In this document: piece by piece, positions 54,572 to 64,000 of the stretch
Layout of the letters: each line of letters starts with the position of its first letter
Position numbering within the stretch: position 1 is the stretch's first letter
NCBI GenBank assembly: GCA_963837775.1
Contig: CAWIOX010000029.1
Coordinates: 525,960-589,959 of the forward strand
Direction of reading: 5' to 3'
DNA from: CAWIOX01 sp963837775
Lineage (GTDB): Bacteria > Pseudomonadota > Gammaproteobacteria > Burkholderiales > Burkholderiaceae_D
DNA length: 64,000 bases
Translations under genes and position numbers: made by a program
The notes under the pieces: model-generated
Told to the model about the DNA's origin: nothing
The model's database searches: none
Seen by the model: only the letters and a program-made list of their open reading frames with translations

Positions 54572-55235
54572 ATGGGACGCCTCGGCTGGGTGCTGCTCGG
54601 CGTCACCGGGATCGCGTTCTGGTTCGTGCTCGGCTTTGCCTTCCGCGCACCACAACGAGTCCTACGACTGGGCGGCGTGGATCGACGTCGCCGATCCGAC
54701 GAGCGTCACCTGGCGTCCGTTCTTCGGCTCGGGCGGCGGCAGTCCGCTGGCCATAAAGACGGCGTGGGCGAGCTACCGCTGGAGCGGTGGCAGGCCTCGT
54801 CCCGATCCAGCTCTTCAACTTCGCCACCACGCTCGCCGCCTGGGTGGTGCCCTAGCTCTCGCCGCTCGCGAGCGGCGCGCGAGGGCCTGGTCTCGGGCGG
54901 CGCCTTGTTCTCGGGCTACATCTACCTGTGTTCCAGCCTGCACGGCGTGTTCTACGGCCCGATGCTCCTCTGGCTCGCGCTTGCGCTGCGCTTCGCCCTG
55001 GGACCGCGGCCCACGCCGCGCGGCTACGCGGCGGTCGCGATCGCAGGGTTCGTCGCGGCGGCCTCTCGCCCGTTCACGCTCGTCTTCGGGCTCGCGCTCG
55101 CGGTCGCCTCGCCGTTCGAGTTCCGCTGGCTGCGCGACCGGCGTGCGATCGCGCTCGTCGCCGTGCTCCAGCTCGTGGGCGTCAGCGCGGTTCGCGCCCG
55201 TGGCCCCGGCACGCCGCCACCCCGAGCGGTACCGA
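54572..55235 (+). pseudogene. GC-rich membrane protein, truncated at junction (right arm)
   Basis: Mirror of 44930-45597, reading MGRLGWVLLGVTGIAFWFVL and, in shifted frames, NESYDWAAWIDVADPTSVTW, GALFSGYIYLC and LHGVFYGPMLLWLALALRFA. It ends at the return to phaC sequence. Confidence 0.55.
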
Positions 55236-55246
55236 ACCTGACAGGT
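55236..55246. other. Right composition junction (GC-rich DNA to phaC)
   Basis: ACCTGACAGGT, mirror of the left junction. From here the sequence is again AT-richer and reads phaC on the - strand. Confidence 0.85.
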
Positions 55247-56438
55247 AGCCCGTGCGAGCCATTGCTTCACGGGGGGATGAGCTGGTCGTCGTCAATCGAT
55301 ACACCAGTAGGCCAGGTTCGCTGAATTCTGTTTGCTGCCAGCAGTGTGATGGTAGTCAGTTCGGGCAGGTTATGATGTCTGCGTCTTCGTGCCGACGCCT
55401 CGGAAAACCTGGATGACTTGAGATTGCCGGTTACAACAACTCGACGCTGCACCCACGATGGACAAAAAAGTGCCGCCCAGAGACTAAGCCAAATCGGGCA
55501 TGAATGCGGGGGGCACCGAGTGTGCAATTTCACTGCGGCCATGGCTTCCCATCACGGGCATCTGCAGGGTGGTCCTTCATGCCCAGATCACGATCAGACA
55601 CATCCGGGTTGCGCCACGACATGATGAACACCGTGTGTCCTTGTCCTACCAGATAGCGCACCATCGAATTAGGGGGCGACAGATCGAGAATGTAATATTT
55701 CATGATGCATGACGGCACAATCAGCAGCGGCTCTGGGTACACTGTTTCAGTGGTGGGTGTGTACTGGATAAGCTCAATCAGAGGTTGTGAAACACCACTT
55801 TTCCCGGGGTCAGTGCCACGTCCTTGCCCACCTCGAAATCCAGCGGCCGGAGCATGCCGGCATCGAGTTTGTACGGGCAGTCTATTCCAGCAGGTCTTTG
55901 GCGTAGCTCTGGTAACCCTTGAGCCAGCTCTGACCCATTGAATCCCGCCCCTTCTTGAGCACTTCCGGGTTGGTGACTGCCCAGTTGGATGGCGACAGAG
56001 CGTCCCCTCCTTGGCGGGTAAAGAAATTCACCATGTGATGATGGTGACTGGAAATGCCATCCACTTGGGTTGACTCGCGCCACCAGGCATCACTGGCTTT
56101 GAATCCTTCCTTCAGGGCATTGAAGGGCCATTGGTTTCAGCTTGGGTCGCTGAAACGGGGCCGTTTTCGCGCACGGATTCGCCATCGTCATTGACTGCAG
56201 GCTCGTGATCCCACGGACTATTGCCTGCTGTGAAAGTGCAACGGCACGTTGCGCAAGCAACATCTGCCGGCCAGGGGATACGGCCAGATGCAGTGCCCAG
56301 TCCATATAGGCCAGAACTAGTGAAATCGGCGACAAGCCTAGGTTATTCTTGGCTAATTGGACGAAATGCGTTATCGATCGACTTGGCAACGTCGCGTTGC
56401 CATTCGGTCGGCAGCGCAGGTGAAATTATGTTTTTCAT
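55236..56438 (-). pseudogene. phaC: PhaC 5' part, mirrored and more error-rich (right arm)
   Basis: Mirror of 43721-44929 starting at ATG 56438. It is broken into several frames: for instance the segment after ALSQQA shifts near 56215, and the region around 55390-55520 that should hold GYCLGG is damaged. Since the left copy is intact over most of this, the breaks look like read errors. Confidence 0.85.
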
Positions 56439-56940
56439 TGAGCCTTTTGTAAAACGCCCATTGAGTGGAGCTAATCATTTTAGGATGTAACAGACGTCGG
56501 AAACGTGTAGGGCACCTAACTTGGTTTTTAAAACATTGACTGTGCTTTACGTGGACGATTTATCGCGGGAAATGCCATGTTGAAAGAATTGCATAATAGC
56601 AACATTTCGGTGAATTTAATATAAATATTGTGCGATAAAGGTGGAGTAGCTGCATGAATGTGATTGGCCTGTTGTCGGTAGGCTAACGCGCGAAAATTGG
56701 CGCTCCAGTGACCGGTGACGTTTGGCAGCATAATCTCCACGAGCTTATTGCGGTCCTGGGAGGGGAGCCAATATAAGTGTCAGGTCAAGTATTGACGCAG
56801 GCTTGTAGTTTTATTCATTAATGCCAAACTGAGTTCACGCTGATGGGGCGTCAGTGTAGATAAGTGTCTGCCGGATGCAATTGACTCATGTCAATTGCAT
56901 CCGGCAGAGCTGTTTGCAACAATGGACGGATGAGGTAGCC
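56439..56940. other. Noncoding leader between phaC and IS3 (right arm)
   Basis: Mirror of 43212-43720; no gene. Holds the hairpin copy at 56868-56907. Confidence 0.6.
56868..56907. repeat. Perfect 18-bp hairpin (right copy)
   Basis: Same stem as 43245-43284, loop TCAT. Confidence 0.7.
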
Positions 56941-58188
56941 TGACTTTTTCGGACACTCCTGTTTGATAAACTCACCAACAGGAGAAATCATGGCAAAAGC
57001 GAATTTAAGAAGTTACACACCCGAATTTCGGGAGGAAGCCGTAAAGACGATATTGGCGCAGGGCTTGTCGCTGGAAGAAGCCGGTCGACGTCTTGCGGTT
57101 CCCAAAGGGCACGTTGGCCAATTGGATGGCCGCTGCAAAGCGTGGCATGCCTGCAGTAACAGCACCAGGCAGCCGCACCGTAGCGGAGTTGGAAGCCGAA
57201 GTGGCGAAGCTGCGCAAGAGTCTCGCCGAAGCATGTATTGAGCGAGACGTGATAAAAAAAGCTGCGGCGTACTTTGCTCGGGAGTCGCTGCCGGTACGCG
57301 CAAATAAAAACGATGCGATTCGACTATCCGGTTGCGCTGCTGTGTCGTGTTTTTGGCGTCTCGCGCAGCGGGTTCTATGCATGGCTGGAGCGCAAGCCTT
57401 CGGAGCGTCAGAAAGATGACGAGCGGCTCAAGGTGGCGATCAAGGCTGTGCATCGGCAGAGCCGCGAAACCTATGGCGTGCGCCGATTGCAGCCGGAACT
57501 GACGGCACAGGGTTTTGTTGCCGGCCGCGACCGCATTGCACGCCTGCGGCATGTGCTGGACTTGCGGTGCAAGCAGAAGCGCAGATTCAAGGCGACGACC
57601 AATTCGAAGCATGACTTGCCAGTGGCGCCCAACCTGCTGGAACAGCGCTTCTTGCCCATCGCGCCGAACGAAGCCTGGGTGGTCGATATTACCTATATCC
57701 CGACCAGCGAAGATGGCTTTATCTGGCTGGCGTCAAGGACGTGTTCACGTGTGAGATCGTGGGCTATGCAATGGGGGAGCGGATGACACAAGTCTTGACG
57801 GCGCAGGCGCTGTGGCGTGCCGTGCCGTGCGCAATAAGCGTCCGCAGGCGGGCTTGATCCATCATTCCGACCGCGGTAGCCAGTATTGCGCGCATGACTA
57901 CCGCAAGCTGCTTGACCAGTTCGGCATGAAGGCTTCCATGTCCCGCAAGGGCAACTACTATGACAACGCGCCGATGGAAAGTTTCTGGGGCAGCCTGAAG
58001 AATGAACTGACGCATCACCATCGCTATCAGACGCGTGCCAATGCAAGGGCGGCAATCCAGGAATATATCGAGATTTTATACAACCGCCAGCGGCGTCACT
58101 CACGCCTTGACTACATATCGCCGGCACTATTTGCAGAAACCTTCAAACAAGCGCTGGCAGCTTAAAACAAGAGTGTCCACGATTGACA
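56941..58188 (+). mobile_element. IS3-family insertion sequence (right copy)
   Basis: Mirror of 41967-43211, three bases longer. OrfA starts at ATG 56990. OrfB is read from about 57320 to 58165 but with frame shifts near 57708 (EGW to EDG) and 57825. The extra G in orfA is shared with the left copy. Confidence 0.88.
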
Positions 58189-58312
58189 GTACACCTCACC
58201 AGATGAATGGCTGGAGGCGGCGAGCAATATGGAAGGATCGTGGTGGCCCCACTGGCAGCAGTGGTTGCTTGCGCATTCTGAAGCAACGATATTCAATGAC
58301 CAGCATCCGTAA
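58189..58312 (+). pseudogene. phaC: C-terminal fragment of a PHA synthase (right copy)
   Basis: Mirror of 41843-41966; reads SPDEWLEAASNMEGSWWPHW to a stop at 58310-58312. Same strand as the adjacent transposase. Confidence 0.75.
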
Positions 58313-58496
58313 TTTTTTCACCGGATTGGATTGCAGGATGTGATCTCGACTTACCTTGGTTCGAACCCGCGCCGTGATGCGTTATCATTGATCATAAATG
58401 GCTTGGCTTGCGTAAAGTATCGTTAGCCAGAGTGATCGTGTTTGTTGCTTGCGTCACTTGCATCATGTGTAAGAAAAAATATAAATCGAATCTGAC

Positions 58497-58528
58497 AAAC
58501 AACCTTCAGTGGCCCCTGAAGGCTGTTT
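58497..58528. terminator. Hairpin terminator (right copy)
   Basis: As 41627-41658 but with one changed base in the 5' stem (AAACAACC for AAACAGCC). Confidence 0.65.
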
Positions 58529-58553
58529 GATTCTAGTGTCATGACGGATAAGG

Positions 58554-59363
58554 ATGTTGTGTTTGAATAAGAATGAATGCGCTCAATCGGATGTGCAAAA
58601 CACAAAATCTCTGCTCCAAAAACCTGCGATTCAGGCCCTGCTGATTCAGTGCGCTGCTTTCCTGGTGACGTTCGTACTTCTGACGTCAATTGCGGTAACA
58701 GCTCAAGTAACTACAGGGGGGGTGCTGGCGGCGCTGATGCAGGGCGCGATCGCTGCAATTATGTCTCGCTGGCGGCGCCTTGCGATTTGGTGGCTGTATA
58801 TCCAGTTTCTATTTCCGTTGGCGTCTGTGATGATGCTTTCTCTACACTTCCCGCCGCAAATTTTCCTGATTGCCTTTGTTTTCTTCGTCGCTCTTTACTG
58901 GAGTACATTCCGTACGCAAGTGCCTTTTTTCCCATCGGGTCGAATCGCCTGGGATGCAGTGGCTAATGCTTTGCCGAAGGGGGGGGCTATCCGCTTTATT
59001 GATATTGGTAGCGGCTTGGGCGGCTTGGTTCTGAACCTTTCGGCACGACTGCCGGAAAGCGCATTCGAAGGGATTGAAGTGGCGCCATTGCCTTGGTTAA
59101 TCAGTCAGTTCAACGGATGGCTCAGACACAGCCGAGTCCATTTCATGCTGGGTGATTACGAGCGGCTGAATTTTGCGGATTATGACGTGATATTTGCCTA
59201 TTTATCACCTGCCGCAATGCCATCCCTATGGGAAAAAGCGGCCATCGAGATGCGGCATGGCACATTGTTGTTGAGTTATGAATTTTCAATACCCGGTACC
59301 TCACCTGATTTCATCACTAGTCAAGTATCCGGCGGCCGCAGTCTCTACGGTTGGTATCTGTAG
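58554..59363 (+). CDS. Membrane-anchored class I methyltransferase (right copy)
   Basis: Mirror of 40792-41601, 269 residues, intact. One residue differs beside motif I (KGGAIRF for KGGPIRF). Confidence 0.82.
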   Translation: MLCLNKNECAQSDVQNTKSLLQKPAIQALLIQCAAFLVTFVLLTSIAVTAQVTTGGVLAALMQGAIAAIMSRWRRLAIWWLYIQFLFPLASVMMLSLHFPPQIFLIAFVFFVALYWSTFRTQVPFFPSGRIAWDAVANALPKGGAIRFIDIGSGLGGLVLNLSARLPESAFEGIEVAPLPWLISQFNGWLRHSRVHFMLGDYERLNFADYDVIFAYLSPAAMPSLWEKAAIEMRHGTLLLSYEFSIPGTSPDFITSQVSGGRSLYGWYL

Positions 59364-59576
59364 TTGCGACATTGCAGAGCCTGAGAATATACTTCGGCAG
59401 CCAATATTGCTTCAAGTTAAGATGCTTTTGACCGTAATTTGAGTCAAGACGGCCTTCATAGTATTTATTCTGCTGTTTGTGTTCGAAACAACTGGGTAAA
59501 ATTAGTACTTTACGGAAATAGCCGACAAGTTTATTGTGGTGTCGGCACTCCTCACTTACAACAGGAGCTTGCTCGC

Positions 59577-60437
59577 GTGTTAGTTATTCTGGGTTACATC
59601 ATTGTAATGGCTTCCGTTTTTGGTGGCTTCGCAATGGCAGGCGGCCATTTGGCGGTACTTTTTCAGCCACTTGAACTCTTGATGATTGGTGGCGCCGCCC
59701 TAGGGGCATTATTGGTCGGTAATAATAATAAATCGATCAAGGCAACCATGCATGCCTTGCCCAGTCTTTTCAAGGGTTCCCGTTATACAAAAGCCTTGTA
59801 TATGGAGTTGATGTCCCTGCTATTCGAATTGTTGAGCAAGGTTCGAAAAGAGGGATTGATGTCGATTGAGGGGGATGTCGAGAAGCCGGAAGAAAGCCCG
59901 ATATTCAGCAAGTATCCAGGGGTGCTTGCAGATCATCATATCGTCGAATTCATGACCGATTATCTGCGGTTGATGGTATCTGGAAACATGGATGCATTCC
60001 AAATCGAGAACCTCATGGATAACGAGATCGAAACACATCACCATGAAGGTGAAGTGCCAGCACATGTTATCGCCAAGCTGGGCGATGGTTTGCCTGCATT
60101 CGGTATTGTGGCAGCGGTGATGGGTGTGGTTCACACTATGGAGTCGGTCGGTATCCCCCCGGCTGAATTAGGCATTCTGATTGCCCATGCGCTGGTAGGG
60201 ACTTTTCTCGGGATTTTGCTTGCCTATGGTTTTGTCGGTCCGCTCGCAAGTTTGCTTGAACAGAAATTGCATGAATCCTCCAAGATGTTTCAGTGTGTCA
60301 AAGTGACGTTGCTGGCCAGTCTGAATGGCTATGCGCCAGCGCTGGCGGTTGAGTTCGGGAGGAAGGTATTGTTCTCAACTGAACGTCCAACTTTCAGTGA
60401 GCTGGAAGATCATGTAAAGCAGGCTAAATCAAAATAA
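59577..60437 (+). CDS. motA: Stator A-subunit MotA (right copy)
   Basis: Mirror of 39718-40578, same GTG start, intact 286 residues; no amino-acid change seen in the MotA part. Confidence 0.93.
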   Translation: MLVILGYIIVMASVFGGFAMAGGHLAVLFQPLELLMIGGAALGALLVGNNNKSIKATMHALPSLFKGSRYTKALYMELMSLLFELLSKVRKEGLMSIEGDVEKPEESPIFSKYPGVLADHHIVEFMTDYLRLMVSGNMDAFQIENLMDNEIETHHHEGEVPAHVIAKLGDGLPAFGIVAAVMGVVHTMESVGIPPAELGILIAHALVGTFLGILLAYGFVGPLASLLEQKLHESSKMFQCVKVTLLASLNGYAPALAVEFGRKVLFSTERPTFSELEDHVKQAKSK

Positions 60438-60460
60438 ACAAGCAAGTTTCAGGAAACGAT

Positions 60461-61391
60461 ATGGCTGATGATGCACCGCGTCCGATAATTGTAAAGCGGA
60501 TTAAAAAAACTGCAGGTGGTCATCATGGGGGAGCCTGGAAAATCGCCTATGCCGATTTTGTTACCGCGATGATGGCTTTCTTTTTGCTGATGTGGTTGCT
60601 GGGTTCGACAGCCAAAGGTGATCTTAGCGGTATTGCTGAATACTTTCAGACGCCATTGAAAGTAGCAATGGGAGGTGGGTCGGGAAGTGGTGATAGTTCA
60701 AGTGTGATCAAGGGCGGGGGGGGGGATTTGACCCGGAAGGATGGTCAGATCAAGAAGGGCGATGGTCCTGCCGCAGAAGAAAACATACGATCTCAAGGCG
60801 GCACAAATGGCCTTGGAGCGTGCCGAGGCTGAGCGCTTAAGCGTGTTGAAAGGACGTATCGAAGATGCGATAGAGGCGAACCCGACGCTTAAACAATTCA
60901 AAAAGCAATTATTGCTCGACATTACAACTGAAGGGTTGCGCATTCAGATTGTTGATGAGTTAAACCGACCGATGTTTGCCATGGCTAGCGCAAATCTTCA
61001 GCCGTATACAAAAGAAATTCTTCACGAAATTGGCTATGTATTAAATGAGGTGCCGAACAAGATTAGTCTTTCTGGGCACACTGATTCTGCACCTTTCACC
61101 AGTGGGCAGAAAGGTTATAGTAATTGGGAGCTTTCTGCTGATCGTGCGAATGCTTCTCGTCGTGAACTAATTGCTGGAGGAATGCGTGAAGAAAAAGTAT
61201 TGCGAGTTGTCGGCCTCTCTTCCGCTGTGCTTTTTGATAAAGAGGACTCTCTTAATCCCATTAACAGGCGTATCAGTGTCATTGTCATGAATAAAAAAGC
61301 TGAAGAAACTGCAGCGAAGGATGGTGGGACGATTGAAGTGTCAAATGTAATGGACACACCAAAAGAGGTGGTTGGGAAAATTGCTAAGTAA
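60461..61391 (+). CDS. motB: Stator B-subunit MotB, frameshifted (right copy)
   Basis: Mirror of 38764-39694 with identical length and the same frame break in the linker. About six substitutions cluster within ~40 bases around 60763-60810 (left KGDRSSAEKN, right KGDGPAAEEN), and a G-run at 60715-60725 precedes it. Confidence 0.88.
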
Positions 61392-61443
61392 TAGATGATA
61401 ATTTTTTGTTTTCAGTCTGACTTGGTTGGCAACTGGAGATCGC

Positions 61444-61992
61444 ATGAATAGAAAAAAAATGTTGGCACCTGAAGTTAAGCGTTTGTTATCAGGCGTTTCC
61501 AATCACGGTAGTCAACATCTTTTGGAGGCCGAGTTTGACTTGGTCCAAACGGCAGTCTTGCTGGGTGATGCAATAGAAAAGCTTGCTGCAAGTTTTATGG
61601 CAATTCATCAGGCGGTTTGCACACAGCAGGAAACAATTGATTTACTTCTTTCAGGAGTTGTTCCGACGCCGGAGAGTGTTAAGCAATTAAAAGAGATTCA
61701 TGTTGAGATTGGCCAGCACGTTAATGAAATTGTCACGAGCTTGCAATTTCAGGATATGACAAACCAGTTAATAGGAAGAATAACCAAACGCGTGGCTGGA
61801 TTAAGAAATGTGCTTGGTGCTCTGGGATCTCAAGGTGCAGATATGCAGTTTGAAAGTAATACTGACGAGATATTCACAGCGCTTTCCAGTATTAATATGG
61901 CACTTGCAGATCAGAGCGTTGCGCTTGAAGAAGTATTGCGTAAGGTGGTTAATCAAAATCATATGGAGAGCGGAGGCATTGATTTATTTTGA
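61444..61992 (+). CDS. CheZ-like protein (right copy)
   Basis: Mirror of 38163-38711. One residue differs (GSQGADM for GSRGADM). The Asp104/Gln108 motif is kept. Confidence 0.7.
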   Translation: MNRKKMLAPEVKRLLSGVSNHGSQHLLEAEFDLVQTAVLLGDAIEKLAASFMAIHQAVCTQQETIDLLLSGVVPTPESVKQLKEIHVEIGQHVNEIVTSLQFQDMTNQLIGRITKRVAGLRNVLGALGSQGADMQFESNTDEIFTALSSINMALADQSVALEEVLRKVVNQNHMESGGIDLF

Positions 61993-62058
61993 TGGGTGCC
62001 AACAGTTTTAAGTGTGGTATTTATTGCCAAATTGCGAAAAAAATCAATCGGAGCAAAT

Positions 62059-62424
62059 ATGACGAAAACGATACTTGCAGTAGATGATTCCAGTTCATTA
62101 AGGCAGATGGTGGCATTCAGCCTGAAGGCTGCCGGCTATCAGGTGATCGAGGCTATTGATGGTTGTGATGGTTTGGATAAGGCAAAAAAACAAACTGTTG
62201 ATCTTGTACTTACCGATCAAAACATGCCAAGAATGGATGGCTTGGCGTTGATAAAAGCTTTACGAGAGTTAAGCGGTTATCAGAAGGTGCCGATCCTCAT
62301 GCTGACAACTGAATCCAGCGATGAAATGAAGTCAATGGGTAGAGCTGCAGGTGCAAATGGATGGCTTGTAAAACCATTTGATCCGCAACGTCTGATAGAG
62401 GTTGTAAAGAAAGTGATTGGCTAG
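62059..62424 (+). CDS. cheY: CheY-type response regulator (right copy)
   Basis: Mirror of 37731-38096, intact; one conservative change (EAIDG for EAVDG). Confidence 0.92.
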   Translation: MTKTILAVDDSSSLRQMVAFSLKAAGYQVIEAIDGCDGLDKAKKQTVDLVLTDQNMPRMDGLALIKALRELSGYQKVPILMLTTESSDEMKSMGRAAGANGWLVKPFDPQRLIEVVKKVIG

Positions 62425-62474
62425 CGCGAATTTGCCGCTGTGTAATGAAGTAATGCGGAAAACGGAGTCTGATA

Positions 62475-64000
62475 ATGACCATTGAAATGAGCCAGTTTTT
62501 TCAGGTTTTTTTTGACGAGACAGAAGAATTACTCGCAGAAAAGGAAAGGCTGCTTCTGGCTGTAGACGTTGCAAATCCAGATGAAGAAGATTTGAATGCA
62601 ATATTTCGTGCTGCGCATTCTATCAAGGGAGGGGCGTCAACATTTGGTTTTTCTGACATCACTGAAGTCACGCATGTGCTTGAATCTTTGCTTGATAAGA
62701 TTCGAAAAGGTGAAATGGCACTGACATCTGAACACGTGGATACCTTTTTATTATCTAAGGATGTCTTGAAGATGTTACTGGACGGCCATCGTAGTGGTGC
62801 GTTCGTAGATCAGAATGCAGTATCTGATATTAAAAAAAAACTAGCCTCACTTTCCAATCAAAAATATCAGGCAGTGGTAATCAAAGAGGCAAAGCAAAAA
62901 TCATTTCTGGTGCCGGATGTGGATAAAGTACATACTTTTCGTATTGAGTTGCCCACGTGCACTGACCAAGATTTGTCGGCATTGGCCGCTGAGTTAGGCC
63001 TGCTAGGCACTATTGAAAAAAAACAAGAGAAAGATATTGGTAATACTTTCTTGCTTTTTACATTGGAAAGCGTGGAAAAAATAGTTTCTATTTGTTCATT
63101 TATTTTTGATCCTGAAGACGTGCTTATCGTTGATGAAACTAATCAGATAGTTTCAGAGTTAGAAAATAATCCTTTGTTGTCGGCTACACAGTCTGAGGCG
63201 GGGCTTGGCTATGGCTTTTTTGAGCCAATCAATCTGCCAACGCTAGCTGTGTCAGAGGCAGGGCTAGGATATGGTTTTTTCGCCCCTTTTGTGCCGTTAA
63301 ATACCGATGAAAAAAATAACTCATATTTGACAGATGCATCTCCGGCAAATTACCTTGAGCAGCCAATAGATACTACCCATGAACAAAATCATCATAAATT
63401 TGAGGTGAAAGCTGCAGGTATCCAGCGAGAAACTGATCGGTCTCATATTAACCAGGAATCTACTTCAATACGCGTCAGTATAGAAAAAGTGGATCAATTA
63501 ATTAATCTGGTCGGTGAACTGGTTATTACTCAAGCAATGATAGAGCAGCGCACAGATTTACTTGATCCAATGGCGCATGAGCGATTATTGAATAGCGTAA
63601 GTCAACTAACTCGCAATACACGAGATTTGCAAGAGGCTGTCATGTCAATTCGGATGATGCCTATGGATTATGTGTTTTCGCGTTTTCCAAGAATGGTGCG
63701 TGACCTTGCAGGAAAATTAGGGAAAAAAGTAGAGTTTATAACGCATGGAGCCGCTACCGAGTTGGATAAGGGATTGATTGAGAGAATTGTTGATCCTCTG
63801 ACACATCTTGTACGCAATAGTATTGACCATGGTGTTGAAATGCCAGAAGTTCGTAGTGCAGCCGGTAAGAGTGAAGTCGGCAAGCTATTTCTTTCTGCTG
63901 GGCATCAAGGAGGTAATATTGTTATTGAAGTGAGTGATGATGGGGCGGGACTAAATCGAGAAAGAATTCTAGCAAAGGCGAAATCGCAAGGTTTACCAGT
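62475..64000 (+). CDS. cheA: Chemotaxis kinase CheA, cut by the window end (right copy)
   Basis: Mirror of the first ~508 codons of the left cheA; open frame to the window edge. His48 and both SEAGLGYGFF repeats are present. Substitutions relative to the left copy concentrate in the linker (NTFLLFTLES for NAFLLSTLES, LLSATQ for LLPSTQ, NLPTL for NPPTL, DASPAN for DTSPAN), without indels. Confidence 0.93.
   Translation, partial: MTIEMSQFFQVFFDETEELLAEKERLLLAVDVANPDEEDLNAIFRAAHSIKGGASTFGFSDITEVTHVLESLLDKIRKGEMALTSEHVDTFLLSKDVLKMLLDGHRSGAFVDQNAVSDIKKKLASLSNQKYQAVVIKEAKQKSFLVPDVDKVHTFRIELPTCTDQDLSALAAELGLLGTIEKKQEKDIGNTFLLFTLESVEKIVSICSFIFDPEDVLIVDETNQIVSELENNPLLSATQSEAGLGYGFFEPINLPTLAVSEAGLGYGFFAPFVPLNTDEKNNSYLTDASPANYLEQPIDTTHEQNHHKFEVKAAGIQRETDRSHINQESTSIRVSIEKVDQLINLVGELVITQAMIEQRTDLLDPMAHERLLNSVSQLTRNTRDLQEAVMSIRMMPMDYVFSRFPRMVRDLAGKLGKKVEFITHGAATELDKGLIERIVDPLTHLVRNSIDHGVEMPEVRSAAGKSEVGKLFLSAGHQGGNIVIEVSDDGAGLNRERILAKAKSQGLP

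Larger units (their letters stand above)
50054..64000 (-). repeat. Right arm of the giant inverted repeat
   Basis: Mirror of 36155-50044. Flagellar genes here are on + and nearly identical to the left arm; phaC and the GC-rich genes carry many more indels. The arm is cut by the window end inside cheA. Confidence 0.95.

Noticed and set aside
44930..55235. A new defence or mobile island suggested by the strong composition change
   Set aside because: No integrase, att site, tRNA, toxin, nuclease or helicase gene is present; the content is glycosyltransferases and membrane proteins, mirrored about an axis.
1..64000. CRISPR arrays, rRNA or tRNA genes
   Set aside because: No regularly spaced direct repeats and no recognisable RNA gene were seen on either strand.

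Overview
The first ~41.6 kb is one long flagellar, motility and chemotaxis locus of a Gram-negative betaproteobacterium. It has moderate to low G+C, P- and L-ring genes (flgI, flgH), a FlgJ with a muramidase domain, two stator pairs, a FlhF/FlhG/FliA block and a polyhydroxyalkanoate synthase. Genus cannot be fixed from the sequence alone.

Layout, left to right: fliI (5' end outside the window), fliJ, fliK, fliL, fliM, fliN, fliO, fliP, fliQ and fliR on + (export ATPase, hook-length ruler, C-ring, export gate). Next comes flgL-K-J-I-H-G-F-E-D-C-B, which reads on - as flgB to flgL (rod, hook, rings, junction proteins). Divergent flgA, then flgM and flgN, lie on +. The - strand block flhB, flhA, flhF, flhG, fliA, motC, motD follows. 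Then comes a solo IS200/IS605-type transposase, a degenerate EAL/HDOD gene, and the chemotaxis block motA, motB, cheZ-like, cheY, cheA, mcp, cheR, cheD, cheB, cheY, all on -. Two good FliA (sigma-28) promoters are visible, in front of flgK and flgM. No cheW and no flagellin gene is present.

From ~40.8 kb the window contains a membrane-anchored methyltransferase, a C-terminal scrap of phaC, an IS3-family element, and the 5' two thirds of a phaC gene. At position ~44929 the phaC gene stops abruptly inside its reading frame. The sequence switches to very GC-rich DNA carrying an unrelated polysaccharide-type cluster: a GT-C-like membrane protein, a GT4 glycosyltransferase, a GT2 glycosyltransferase, a polysaccharide deacetylase, a DUF2304 protein and a second membrane protein.

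The dominant feature is a giant inverted repeat with its axis near 50049. The GC-rich genes are mirrored about the axis. At ~55236 the mirror re-enters phaC and runs back through IS3, the methyltransferase, motA, motB, cheZ-like, cheY and cheA to the window end, which matches left position ~36155. The GC-rich arms differ by many indels and frameshifts. The phaC arms differ moderately, and the flagellar arms are almost identical. With the composition switch inside a gene, the most economical reading is a chimeric, folded-back long read built into the contig, not a natural system. The flagellar locus up to ~41-43 kb looks genuine. I found no convincing undescribed system; smaller biological points worth checking are listed in the findings.
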